Assembly (NCBI GenBank): GCA_958298945.1 | Contig: OY282606.1 | Coordinates: forward strand, 45,397,920-45,461,919 | Reading direction: 5' to 3' | DNA: 64,000 nt | DNA from: Atherix ibis | Taxonomy: Eukaryota > Arthropoda > Insecta > Diptera > Athericidae | Shown: positions 1 through 11,610 of the stretch, in pieces | Layout: the number at the start of each line of letters is the position of its first letter | Position numbering within the stretch: the first letter of the stretch is position 1 | Program-made: the position numbers and the translations under genes | The notes under the pieces: generated by a model | What the model was told of the DNA's origin: nothing | Databases searched by the model: none | Seen by the model: only the letters and a program-made list of their open reading frames with translations

Positions 1-78
1 TGATAATTTTGTTTATTCACCGATGCAGAGAGATGAAAATACGCTTCATCTGAGAATATGATTTTCTTAGAAAAAACA
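1..78 (-). pseudogene. Tc1/IS630-type transposase fragment cut by window edge
   Basis: Read on the minus strand, this stretch encodes KKIIFSDEAYFHLSASVNKQ, which contains the first catalytic Asp motif (FSDEA) of an IS630/Tc1-mariner transposase. The same motif and following NKQN are found in the element at 4681-6104, so the two are probably related copies. The window edge removes the rest on one side, and the piggyBac at 97 begins soon after on the other. It is a relic of a DNA transposase; only its family can be stated. Confidence 0.6.
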
Positions 79-96
79 AGATTTATAATTATTTAA

Positions 97-1735
97 CACT
101 AGATTGCCGGATATTGGGTATATACCTATTTTGCCTAAAATGAGTCAATTCGACTCAAACACCAAAATTGAAGCTTTTAAAAAAAAATAATATTTTATTT
201 TAAAGACCCTTTATTCAAAACAATTTTTGCATATATATTTTGTTTTTAAAATACATTTTCCGCAGATTTTTTTATTACATTTAGTACAGACTATTTCTCC
301 TGCATGACACTTGAACTTGAAAATAAGAGCAAAGTTGTGTACAGTCCTTCGTTTTATAAAGTTATGTGGAAAACCGTGTTATGTTATCCTTCTTGGATTT
401 TGCAATTTTAGGCAATTCTTTTCCATTTACCCGTATTATTCCAACCAATGAAGATGGGCTTGTCAAAAAATTGTCTGTGGTAATATTTCATCTACAACCT
501 AAATATGGCTCAATGATGTTATGTGCAAAAACTCGCTCAAGGAAATATTTGATTCCCGGGCTTCATTCTTGCCCAAATAGGAGAAACCATTTATTGACGA
601 AAGTATAATAGAAGATACTAGCTTCTAACATCCGCAGCTAACCAGAATTTGATGGCAAATTTATCTGGTTTATTCGGCATGCATTAAGTAAATGGGCACC
701 TGGCTTTAGTTGCCATCGACTGTTATATTATCCTCAGGGTTATAACAAGCCTGGCTATTCTCAATAAATTATTTCCATACTCTTGAAAGCAAGGCAAATT
801 TGTCTGTTTTCAATCGTTCCCTTCGTTCATTTTTCTTATCAAAACGTATAAATCGAAGTATTTCTTTGAACTTATATCTACACATTGTTCGGGGAAAAAA
901 AAGAGGTCCACACTTTTTAGACCATAAATAAGTACACTTCAAATATCTTGTCTCATAAGCTTCTCTAGCGTACAAAATTGCTACAAAGGCCCATAATTGC
1001 GATTTTGTTACTGTCCAGTCTTTTTACAAAACTTTACGAGCTTCGAGTTCAGTGCATGATCTTATATATTCTTTTATACTTTCGTCGATTATCAAATTAA
1101 AACCACTCTTAACAGTACCAAGTATAATATTTCTATTTGCATAAGAAGTTGGCCCTGAGACGTCTTTGAATTTGGTATGACCGGGAAATCTATTAGTATT
1201 TCTACTAGCTTTTATTGTTTCCCATAATGTCCCATCAGCAGCTTTTTGTGTTAAAATTTCTTTATTAGCAGATCTATCTGCAGCGTCTAATTCACTTTCG
1301 ATTTCAAAACCTTGAATATATCGTACTCTCTTTTCGCCATAAGTTATATAGCGAGCACTATCACTTGATTCACTTTCATATAGAAAGAATCTCTTATTTT
1401 TCTTGGAGCTGTATGATAAAGATTTTCATCTTCACTGCTCGAAAAATCAATCCTATTAGCTTGATTCTCTACTTATAAAAAAAATTGTATGCACGAGAAA
1501 TAAGTTATTTATTTTTAAAGTTGCTCGTTTTACAAGCATAAACGAGAAACTTTAAAAATATTTAATTTTTGGAACTAAGGAGCGTAGAAGGGAAGAAATT
1601 AGTATTTGTATATATTTTATAAATCTATTAAAAACCAACATATGTTTTTTTAAAAATTATTCTAATTTTCCTATATTGTATATATAGCAATAAAATCGTA
1701 AATATGTCAAATTGATTAGGTCCGGCAATTTAGTA
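97..1735 (-). mobile_element. Degenerate piggyBac transposon with TTAA target duplications
   Basis: The left end after TTAA (93-96) reads CACTAGATTGCCGGA. The right end before TTAA (1736-1739) is its inverse with two mismatches, TCCGGCAATTTAGTA. TTAA duplication and short terminal inverted repeats are the hallmark of the piggyBac superfamily, which moves by excision and insertion at TTAA. The element is about 1.64 kb, shorter than active piggyBacs of roughly 2.4 kb, so it has lost internal sequence. Its transposase lies on the minus strand. Confidence 0.85.
225..1480 (-). pseudogene. piggyBac transposase (DDE_Tnp_1_7) pseudogene
   Basis: Minus-strand segments follow the piggyBac order. At 1100-1400 is the N-terminal part with DGTLWETI and GPTSYANRNI. 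At 770-1060 is ELEARKVL, then CRYKFKEILRFIRFD and LLSRVWK. Near 725-745 is ITVDG, the region of the first catalytic Asp. At 420-520 is NITTDNFLTS, the second Asp region. At 240-340 is a C-terminal cysteine-rich finger, CHAGEIVCTKCNKKICGKC. Stops interrupt the frame (for example between VL and DW near 1025 and after VWK near 775) and the frame shifts several times, so it cannot make a full protein. The plus-strand open frame at 366-608 is a shadow of this gene. Confidence 0.85.
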
Positions 1736-1739
1736 TTAA

Positions 1740-4620
1740 AATTGAAATTTTCTGAATATTGTTAATTTTCTACTTATTGATATAAATTTGGTAATATGCT
1801 TTATTATTCGAGAATTAAATAACTTTTTGTTTACAACGATCTAGTAAGAGCTCTTTTACTAAAACTAATTCTGCAAAAATATTTAGTCTTACATTTTCAT
1901 TCTAAAAACTATGAATAATAAAATAATCTTTAAACTAAATAAATTGGTAAATACATCTGCCAATACATCTTTTGACCTCTTACTAATCCGACGATTGGTT
2001 AAAGGATAAAAGGTCTATTTTTCCTAGAAAATTAAGATATGATCCGAAATTCAGCTTTGTTGCATTTTATTGCATCCTCTTTTGATAATAAAGAATATTA
2101 CCAATGACTATTCTTAGATGTTTTTAATCGTGTATAGTATCCTCCGAATAATTTTTACTCCAAGATACTCCGAATAATTTTTAATTCTTCGTGATGCAAA
2201 TAATCCCATGGCTTATAACCTGTATATAAATTATTATCACTCCTGAACTGGAAGCTGAAGAGACAGTGACCGTAAGATTTATTAGAATCGATTAACTATC
2301 ACTAAGTGGAAAAACGCAGACAGTTAATTGCACCCATTTCATGGCTCCACGATATTATTAATGAAAACAGAATGATTTAACTGAAATATGATATCATTCT
2401 TTAATGGACATAACATTTTAAAAGGAAGATCAAAAAAATATCTCACAGACTTTCAAATATGTTTGCCAATATTTGTACTTACTTAATGGATCTACCTTAT
2501 TAATATAGATTTATTCATAGAGTTGTGCTTTCTTGTTTTTCTTTTCTAAATGTAAACTTACTATACCTTAAGGATAATACATGGTAAACGTTTAGTCATA
2601 CAGTTTACTTAAGAAAACTTATTAGATTTACAGGAAATCTTCAATCGACATAATGCATTCAAGCTAATATTTATTTATTTATTTCTATAAAACATGTTGA
2701 TTAAAAAAATCAACAAAGATCAATAGAAAAAATTGTACCTAAATCACTGTTTGAATATACTCGTAAATATCCTAAAAATTAATGCTCCAAAAGAACATCA
2801 AATAAAGTTGCAGATTATTTGTAAGCGGAGGAAAAGTTTTCTGAATTGTCTCTTCAAAAACCTTGAAATTTTCTTAATTCTGGAGAGCAAAAAGAAATAG
2901 GCAACGAAGCTTTTATTATTTAAGAAATAACTTTGGCGTCCTCAACTTTTCGTATTCACCGAATCATTGAACATTTCCCCACAATGAAATAATCATGAAC
3001 GATTTTTTGATAAGGAAATAAATAAATAAAAATTCCTTCCTTTTGTCAATTGCAATTGTCTTTGACATCGATTTTCAGTAAAGTTCAGATAACACCTGAT
3101 TCTGATAAAGTATCCATTTTTAATCCTATATTATCCGATTTTAGTAAGTTTGAAATCACATTGTTCAACATAGATTATTTTTTTCTTCTTTGAATTAGCT
3201 ATTTTTTTTATCAATTTTTTAATTATATTGAAATATTAATTGAAACCGGATAGGTTTCTTAACATCGAAACTAAGAAGAGCTTTGCTATCTCGAATTGGG
3301 AATATTCGATGAGAAATTGCACAAAGTCTAAAAGTTTTATCTTCAATAGCATTGAATCATTTATTACTAATGAAAAGTATCTTAAAAGTTCGATTATTGA
3401 ACTAGATGCGGCTGTACGCTTACACTGAAGATTATTGAGAACTTTTAGAAACTTCCGTAATCGTCCAAAGTGCACAATAAAAGTTCAATGTCGGAAATTC
3501 ATTGATCAATTAATACTGTTTGCCATAAAATATAGTTAAACTTTATGTGAAATATTACTTATACTAAATTATTGAAAGTATTTTATTTACTCTCCTAATA
3601 TCAGTAACTTTATTTATTGTAGGAATATTACAGGGTCAAAATGTAAATTCTGTATTATTGCAGATACACAAAGCAGGATAATGTTAATTTATTATCAATT
3701 TTAGAATATATTCAAGAGTTATGCATCTGGAAAAAATGTAGTATTTTTTTTACCATTTAAAATTACTTTGAGAACATTTTGTATTGAGGTATCCACTTCA
3801 CAATATATATAAGGTCATCAACTATTAAGGGTGGTTTGGAGATATAGCCAAGGACGGAGTCAAATTACACCAAGACGCTCTACAATAGCTTCTCTCTCTA
3901 CGATTCTAATGGGAACAGATCGAGCATGGTTGCGTTGACACTGAGTCATAGCTACGAGTATGACTAGTGGGAAATTTTGTAATTTTTTCCCAAATTTTTC
4001 CCCAGTTTCGAAGTAAATAATTTAATTCATTTATTCTTTTATCGAAAATTCACTAATATGTGCATTTAAAAGAATTCGGCTATATATTTTGTAATGTTTG
4101 GATGTGAAGACGATAAAGGCATATTTAAGGACGTCCACCAGTGAATCTCGCAGTTCTATTCTACAACCATGTCTCATCTCCTCAGACTTAATAAAGAAAT
4201 ATTCCTCGATCTTTCTCTTAATAAAAATATAAAAACTTAAAGAAAACATAAAAAGAGTCCTTAATAAAAGTGTTAATTGCAAGTACGCGGCAATTCTGAG
4301 TTTTTGTCAAGTTAGTGATGTAATAGAGGTGCCCTTAGTCGCTGTCAAATGGCATACGTTATAGTGGTACTAAAAATTTATATTTCAGTAAAAGCTCCAC
4401 CAATTAATTGGTGATATATCAAACGGCAATCAACAAAACCAAATTTAATTTCATTGGATTAAATTTTTTAAGAAATTAAAATTAAATAAAAAATACCCGT
4501 TTCACAGGATTTGTAAAGAATTTGGATCGTTTAGTAAAAAAATTAAAAATTCGGTCTCTTTATTCGCATTTGCAAGACCATTGTATTGTAGATATCAACT
4601 AATTAGGCAAGGCCAATCTA
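1740..4620. other. AT-rich sequence, no gene recognised
   Basis: About 2.9 kb of AT-rich sequence in which short open frames on both strands (such as 3236-3475) overlap and show no family motif. The slightly less AT-rich patch at 3800-3970 has no recognisable protein. Nothing supportable is seen. Confidence 0.5.
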
Positions 4621-4680
4621 CTTTCAGATCACTTTTCTGTAACTTTTTCTCTTCCAGATTTTGCCTTGCCCCCACTTGTA

Positions 4681-6104
4681 TAGGGTTTTCTAATAAGAGT
4701 TATATGATTTCTAAGTGACGTTTCGGCCATTTGTAATATGTCATGATCTATAATTTTTTTTTCATTGTATTCAGTAATGTTTAAAAATTCATCATGGAGA
4801 GATATACACAAGAACTACGTTTACAAATTATTCAATTATCAAAATCAATTATTTTTACTATTATCAAAATAATCGTTCTTCAATTGCAACTTTTCGTGCA
4901 CTTTTGCCATTTTATGGTCGTAATAATCGTCCAACTGTGCTCGCTATTCGTCGAATTGTTAAAAATTTCGAGCGTACATTTTTTTTACATAATGTTCAAG
5001 TGCCAATAACATAAAGAACCGCTCGAAGTAATGAAAATATTGCTGCCGTTCAGACAAGTGTTGCTGAAGACCGCAATTTGTCGATTCCAAGACGTTCTCA
5101 AGAATTGGGACTGTCTCAAACCACAACCTGGCGCATTTTGAGAAAGGATTTGGGCTTGCATCCGTATAAAATTGTTATCACTCAAGAACTAAAGCTACTG
5201 AACCACCGTAAACGTCGTGAATTTGCTGATTTTGTCTTGGAACAACTTGAAAAGGATAACGATTTTTTTAAGAAAATCATCTTCTCCGATGAGGCTGACT
5301 TTCATCTGAGTGGTGCGGTAAATAAACAAAACTGTCGATTCTGGTGCGAAGAAAATCCACAAATTATTAATGAACACCCATTATATTCACCTAAATTGAC
5401 AGTTTGGTGTTGTATTTGGTCTGGTGGAATCATCGGTCCGTACTTCTTTTGAAATGAAGCTGGTAACACCGTTACTGTCAATGGAGAGCGGTATAGATAG
5501 ATGATAACCAACTTTTTATGGCCGAAATTGGAAGAAATTGATCTTAACAATATCTGGTTCCAGCAAAACGGGGCTACGTGCCACACAGCACGTACAACAA
5601 CCGAATTATTGCGAGAAAAGTTTGGAGATTCGATTATTTCAATAAATTGTGACATTGAACGGCCTCCAAGAAGTTGTGATTTAACGCCATTAGACTATTT
5701 TCTGTAGGGTTATTTGAAGTCATGGGTCTGTAGCAATAAACCAGACGCTCTCCAAGCTTTAGAATCAATATTGAACATGCTATTCATGACATACAACTTG
5801 ATTTAGTGCAAAAAGTGCTCGAAAATTGGGTTCATCGAATTTGTTCCTACAAAAGAAGTCGTGGAGGCCATTTGAATGACGGAGGCCATTTGAATGACTG
5901 TTTATTCCTACGAAGTCGTGGAGGCCAAAAGAAGTTGTGGAGGCCATTTGAATGACGGTTTATTCCACTAAATATGTAAAATACACTCGATAAATTAATT
6001 GTATCGATTGTGCTTTACATTAAATAAAAAACATTTGAATCTCCTTAACAATTAGTGTGTGTTTTTTTGAAAAGAAATTATATCACTCTTATTCGAAAAA
6101 CCTT
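4681..6104 (+). mobile_element. Tc1/IS630-family transposon bounded by about 32-bp TIRs
   Basis: The left terminus 4681-4712 and the inverse of the right terminus 6073-6104 match at about 27 of 32 positions; both contain AATAAGAGT and end in ATTTCT. TA lies immediately outside each end (4679-4680 and 6105-6106), as expected for TA-targeting Tc1/mariner elements. The single transposase runs on the plus strand and is broken. At about 1.4 kb it is near normal length for the group. Near its 3' end (5860-5965) short units around GGAGGCCATTTGAATGAC are repeated, probably slippage in the last codons. Confidence 0.85.
4794..5850 (+). pseudogene. IS630/Tc1-type DDD transposase, frameshifted with stops
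   Basis: ATG at 4794 starts MERYTQELRLQIIQLS, the usual opening of this family. A frameshift near 4845-4860 moves the helix-turn-helix to another frame (ATFRALLPFYGRNNRPT). A stop follows near 5010, then the frame resumes with SIPRRSQELGLSQTTTWRIL at 5081. The first catalytic Asp is in IIFSDEADFH. The second motif is WFQQNGATCHTA, where family members have QQDGA, so the catalytic Asp is Asn. The third Asp is in CDLTPLDYFL, with 36 residues between the second and third positions. Stops near 5450, 5500 and 5707 break the catalytic domain, so it is inactive. Confidence 0.85.
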
Positions 6105-6129
6105 TATTAAAGCTCGTTGAATTGCGTAT

Positions 6130-6760
6130 AGAATATTTATTTTTGACCTAGAAAAGTTACAAAAGTATCTTGGTATAGACAAATCTTCTGGTCCTTATAG
6201 TATTCCCCCCTATAATTCTGAAAGCGTGCTCTCCAGGTAGCAAAGACTATTTTGTAAGCTTTTCGCCATATATTCTTTTCTTCACAATTGTTTCCGAAAT
6301 AGTATTGATCAAGCCAATTCCAAAAACAAATAAATTTTCTTCCCCTTTCCACTTACCGACTTATTTTACAAATCTGATAAACCATCAGGTTATGAAATTT
6401 TTTGAATTACGGAAGCCCCTCAGTGATTGCCAATATGGTTTTTATACAATAAGATTCACTGATGCATTGCTGGCATATCTAGCTGGATATGAAAATCACC
6501 TTTTTTTATTTTTCTAAAGAATATTGGGTTATTGTATTTAAAATTTGAAAAGCTTGAGACACCGTTTGGCATCTGCTCGTTTGTCCAAAGAGCATATGGT
6601 ATCGACAAGTGTCTCCTTACATGTACTGAAAGCTCTTGAACCATTCAATCTATATTATTCTTGATGGCTACAATCCTACAATTCAAATAAATACTCGTGT
6701 TCCCCAAGGCTGCATTTTATCTCCTACTCTTTTCCTTAACTTATCTGGTCCTCCATTTTT
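6130..6760 (+). pseudogene. Non-LTR retrotransposon reverse transcriptase fragment
   Basis: A degenerate plus-strand frame reads SSGPYSIPPIILKACSP, matching the SGPDGIP...LKACSP start of a jockey-like LINE reverse transcriptase. It continues with LIKPIPKTNK (usual form PIPKKG), then SDCQYGFYTIRFT (family QYGFR..RST), and after stops and shifts with TRVPQGCILSPTLFL, the conserved GVPQGSILSP block. No YADD motif is seen. It belongs to a LINE but lacks the endonuclease and a defined 3' end. Confidence 0.7.
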
Positions 6761-6859
6761 TCTTTATGGGTGCAGAATAGATGGAATCGGTCTTCGGCTA
6801 TTTAGAGTGACAAATTATAGGTGGCGAGATTTTGTAGAGCTTGTTTGTTTATTTTGAGA

Positions 6860-7260
6860 AAATAAAAAGAGGTCGGAAAAGGTATGAAAGGAACTAAAAC
6901 CTACAGAATAGAGGGAATGTTATTAGAAAACAAATGTTGGATAAGGTGACATTCCGTTTGAATATGAGGGATAGTGCGTGACAAGTCACAGAAAGGACAG
7001 ATAGGAAGAGGATAGTTTCTGAATAGGATATTAAGTGTGAAATCAGAAGGTCTTATACAAATTTTGAGTATTTTTTGTGCCCAATAAAGGTAAGATTGCC
7101 GAGTAAACTGTGTGGGTAATAGTTGGCCAATGTTTTAAAAGAAACCTTTCAATACTCCATTCCGTGTGTCTACAAGGAGTTATGCTGTGAATTTGATGAA
7201 ATTACGATGGATTAAGAGTACGAACTCCAATCTCTACTGCTTTCCTGATTGAGAGTACGA
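6860..7260 (-). pseudogene. LINE C-terminal zinc-knuckle fragment
   Basis: The minus strand encodes LPICPFCDLSRTIPHIQTEC, a CCHC-type cysteine-histidine cluster like that ending ORF2 of jockey-group LINEs, preceded by DFTLNILFRNYP. It lies in the opposite orientation to the RT fragment just upstream, so the two are separate insertions or the result of an inversion. A duplicated GAGTACGAACTCCAATCTC near 7215 and 7252 is an extra local repeat. Confidence 0.5.
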
Positions 7261-7299
7261 ACTCCAATCTCTACTGCCCATAGCACACCATAATATAGA

Positions 7300-7998
7300 G
7301 AAAATTCCATAATTAAATTTTCCGCAGCAATCTAACTATTATAATTTATTTCAAGCAGTTTTATTCAAAAGAGCAAAACTGATAATACTAGCGATCTTAC
7401 ATGACATTCAAGGTCACTTAAACTGCTAGTTTTTATATGTACATGTCAAAAAAAATTTAAATAAAAAATCACAACTCAAAATTATCTACTTGATAAGTAC
7501 TTTTCAGTTATTTCATAAATTTTTCATTTTTGATAGATGCCATTTTAATAAAATTCCAACTACTATAAATTATGGTGCAGAAATAATCAAATTTATATTA
7601 AATAAAATTCCCAAAATGGTAAGGTTTGGTCTTTTGGATTTAAAAACTTTACCAACAACATTTTACGTCATTCATAAAATTTCTGGAAAATATTAAAATG
7701 CCAAATAATTTCCATGTCAAATTATAAATTTTATTATCACTTATAAGGAAAAGATTGTTGAAGAGTATAACAGATAATATTCTATCATTGGTAATGGTAG
7801 TAAATAATGTCAGTTTAATAATTTTACTTGTCAAATGTATAATATAGTAAATGGAATTGTATACATACTCAAAAGGAATTTGTACAGCAAGAGTAGTAGA
7901 AGATTGAATAAAATTTTATCTAGTCGTATTTATCTACCATTAATTGGAATATTTTTCTGAAGTTCAACTACTCTATTATTATTTTTACTATTATTATT

Positions 7999-8039
<41 letters not shown>

Positions 8040-9385
8040 TTGTATCATCAAATACAAACTGGTATACATTTTATGAGAAAAATTTATAAATAATTTAGTA
8101 TCCCTTTTAGTATTCTAATAGAAGTGAAGGAATTATTCCTAATTTAGAAAATTTTATTAAAAGTTTATACGTAAGTCTAAATTTATATCTAAAATACTCA
8201 ACAACCAACCATCAGTAGCCATTTTGAATACGAGTATCGTAAAGCATGACTGAAACCTTTCATAAAATTTAATTAGTACTTTAAGGTATTTTTATTCAAA
8301 TTTTCTTGTTCAATTTAACAAATTATGAAGCACGTCCACATTTAATAATGTTAAAACATTGCTTTTACGTAACTATGCTCTGTTCTATTAACTAATATCG
8401 AAAAGTTTCTGACATGCTATGCAGACTCTACTGGCTTCATTTTTTTTTACTTATTTCACTTTTTATTCTAATAATTAAGATGGAATTTTATTATGAGCCT
8501 AATGAAATTTACTGAAGGTGCTAATAGCAATTGTTGCTTTAGGTAAATACACCCCAACTATGGTGACTACAGCTATTCAACGTTAAATTCAATAAGTTTT
8601 TTTTCTGCATTTTCATTTGAATTGGATACCGTAAATCCTTACATTTGCTGCTTAGCCCAAGGACGAAGTAGATTACCTTCTTTTCTTTTCTTTTTTAATA
8701 ATTAGCGAAAAATTTAGATAATGAAATGAAATTTAAACAGATATTTTGCTTAAATTAACATTTTTTTCCCCAATTTGTACCATACCTTCTTAGGAATTAT
8801 TGTGTATTTATTTTTTTAGAAATTATATTAAAACAGTTTTATGGTAAAAAAGAAATTAAAATGAAATTGTATTAACACAATATCAGGTGAAAGAAAAGAT
8901 AACAGTTTAATTAAACTTCTTTCCAATTATAATTATTTTAATAATAAATTTTTAAAAGTAAAATTATTGAATGAATTTCTAAAGTGTAATAGAATTTTTG
9001 TTTTGTAATTATGATACTTTTATTATTATTTTTTTGGTTTAATTACCATAATATTAACTACCTGTTGGTTTTTCATAATTTTCTAATTTTTAAGCTTTCA
9101 TTATCTTTACCTACCAAAAATATTTTAATAATTTCTGATTATAAAAGGCCTCTCCTAGAAACTTTATTAAATTTTTAAGAAAAACAGATAAAATTTTACA
9201 AAGTTTCATGTAAGATTTCTATAAAGTTTGTTTTTTTTTTTAAATTATCAATAAAGGTTTTTATTTTTACTATAAAATAAAACTTATTGGAAAAATTGGA
9301 ATATTCACTGGCAAGTTTATCTTAAGTTAATATGATATATAATAATATATTTTTTACTAAATTTTTGGTTTTATTTTAATCACAC
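7300..9385. other. AT-rich sequence, no gene recognised
   Basis: Long AT-rich stretch with homopolymer runs. The open frames at 7490-7696 and 7649-7834 overlap on opposite strands and show no family signature. A trinucleotide microsatellite lies inside (7974-8037). Confidence 0.5.
7974..8037. repeat. ATT/TAA trinucleotide microsatellite
   Basis: TTATTATTATTA changes to a run of about 14 AATAAT-type units, so the two halves are complementary and could pair. It is a simple sequence repeat. Confidence 0.9.
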
Positions 9386-9387
9386 AT

Positions 9388-10241
9388 TGGTTTGTTCGGA
9401 AAGTAATTTCGTTTGCTGATGAAGACACAATAAAGGCATTAATTGATGCAAAACGGCGAATAATAACTTGTAAGATCGCTGAAACACTAAATTTAGTGAA
9501 TTCGACCGTTCATGATCATTTGAAACGGTTAGGTTTTATCTCAAACCTCGACATATGGGTTCCTCATTTTCTTACGTAAAAAAATTTGTGCCGTCGAATT
9601 GACGTTTGTGATTTGCTTCTCAAACGCCAAGTAAGTGATCCATTTTTGAAGCGTATCTTTTTTTTTAAATTTTAAATAACATAAAATCAAATTTAATAAA
9701 GTTCATATTTTTATTAATTTACGAGTATTCATCAAAAAACGGATATGCTATCTGTTTGTTAGGATTTCAAAGTAATCGTTTATTTTGAGCTTCTACCGGG
9801 CAACACAACGATCAATTCTGAAGTGAACTGTCATCGGTTGGACAAATTGAATGATTTACTTAAAGAAAAAAGGCCAGAATTGGTCAATAGGAAAGGTATA
9901 GGGTTCCAACAGGATAATGCGAAACCACATACAAGTTTGACCACTCGGCAAAAGCTTTTAGAGCTTGAATGGGATATACTGGGAGATTCACTATACTCTC
10001 CAGACCTAGCACCTTTCGATTATCACTTGTTCCGGAGGAGGTCAAAAATCACTTAGATCAGTTTTTTGCCAGTAAAGAACAAAAATTTTATGGGCGTGGA
10101 ATCATGCTACCGCTAAAAAGATTGCAAAGAATATTGGATCAGACAGGACAATATTTAATTGAATAAAATATTAATTCACTATAAGAAAATCGTCATTCAT
10201 TTTTATAAAAAAATAAAAAAATTACTTTCCGAACAACCCAA
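9388..10241 (+). mobile_element. Mariner element A, internally deleted
   Basis: The ends are TTGGTTTGTTCGGAAAGTAA on the left and, inverted, TTGGGTTGTTCGGAAAGTAA on the right, typical mariner TIRs; TA follows the right end while the left flank has decayed to CA. The left TIR joins directly to the middle of the transposase, so the 5' untranslated region and the first part of the DNA-binding domain are deleted. Its TIR is the same as that of mariner B at 15836-16448, so both are one subfamily. A stretch at about 9670-9760 does not look like transposase and may be a small insertion. Confidence 0.85.
9414..10166 (+). pseudogene. Mariner A transposase pseudogene (D,D34D)
   Basis: The remnant opens inside the second helix-turn-helix (DEDTIKALIDAKRRIITCKI), runs through STVHDHLKRLGF and WVPHFLT, and loses the first catalytic Asp region. 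After AT-rich foreign sequence it resumes with LPGNTTINSEVNCHRLDKLN and KGIGFQQDNAKPHTSLTTRQ, the second catalytic Asp. The third lies in YSPDLAPFDYHLF, 34 residues on, which is the mariner spacing. The catalytic end is frameshifted after LFRR. The protein cannot be functional. Confidence 0.8.
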
Positions 10242-11167
10242 TATAAAGTTTGTAATTTTGTATTTCTTTTCAAAATTAACTGGAATAATAAATAAAATAT
10301 TAGTAATTATCTTAATAATACGAAAATTAATTTGATTGATGGAATTTTCTTGAAAATGTACTAAAGGATAAATATATTTGCACACCTCTTAAAATTTTAG
10401 AAAAATCAAATTAAGTTTTTAATATAAATAGAACCAAACAAAATGTAATTTGAATACCTAATATAATTTTTATACAACTATTCTTGAAAAATATGCATGA
10501 AGCGTAAATATTTCAGCATAAATGTATAATTTGTTATAATTTTTGTTAATTTAAAAATTATTTCATTTCGTAAAAGAAATTTCTTTTTGGAAATCAGTTT
10601 TGGTATATTTCCTAATCAAAAGACTTTCTTACATATATTATTAGAAAGTAGAACTTAGAAAATTATAATCACCTTTTATTTTTAAAAGTACTAACTTTTA
10701 GTCATAATAACTTATTCTTAAAAAAATAATAATAATCACCACTAAAACAACAAAAACTATTCTAAAAATATCATATATTTTTTATATTATTGATTACTTC
10801 ATAGCTATTTTAATGTCCAAAAATATGAGAAATAAAAATCGAAACTATCAAAACAGGAGAGTAAATATCATAAAATACTGATGTTTCCAATAAAAATACA
10901 TAACATTAAGTCTTATGATATCATTTATTTTACTCTATTAAGTAATCAAGTTGATCAATAATTTTATGCCCACAATTTATTATCAACCAGTTTATAGGAA
11001 AATAAAAATAACTCAAATATTTAATTTATTACTAAATCAATTTTATTTGCTATTAATATTAAGAAATATGTCAAATATTAAAAATACTAAATCGAGTTAA
11101 AATAGGAATGCAACTAAGAAACAAATAAATAGCAATAAAATAAAATGTTTTGCAAAAGGTCTTTGAT

Positions 11168-11199
11168 AATATTAATTCGATACAAATCGAATTAATATT
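11168..11199. repeat. Perfect 14-bp-arm hairpin
   Basis: AATATTAATTCGAT and its exact inverse flank a four-base loop (ACAA). It may be a small fold-back relic or chance in AT-rich sequence. Confidence 0.7.
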
Positions 11200-11525
11200 G
11201 GAAATAACTTAAAATAGTATAATAGATATATTTTGGTAAGGATCCTTTATTGAAAATTCTTAGTTTATCTAGAAGAAGAGTAATTAATTCTTATTTACCT
11301 CTCTAGATAACAATGGGTTAGTGTGACAGTTTTAATATAAATATGCCTACTTTATCGTACAAGAACTTGAAAACATTGTCCTTACACTCATGACTACTCA
11401 TTAAGTTAAGCTATTCTCATAAGCTTGCAATATAAAAACATAAATTTTCATAAAACATTTTGTCACCTTTTTAATTAGGAAAGCTTTTCTTGGTATGGTC
11501 ACAGGTGGCTATAATATTGCGTCTC

Positions 11526-11610
11526 TTACCTATTAAGTTTATTGTAAATATACTTTTTAGATAATTTTTATTTATCTAAAAAGTATATTTATAATAAACT
11601 TAATAGGTAA
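11526..11610. repeat. 38-bp-arm inverted repeat
   Basis: The arms 11526-11563 and 11573-11610 match at 37 of 38 positions around a nine-base loop. Each arm begins, reading inward, TTACCTATTAAGTTTATT. This is far beyond chance and looks like a minimal fold-back element, although no target duplication is obvious. Confidence 0.9.

Noticed and set aside
366..608. 80-codon plus-strand ORF near the window start
   Set aside because: It is the antisense shadow of the piggyBac transposase (NITTDNF region) on the minus strand.
9670..9760. Insert in mariner A resembling 42500-42580
   Set aside because: The shared text is short and AT-rich; may be a repeat but cannot be separated from chance without alignment.
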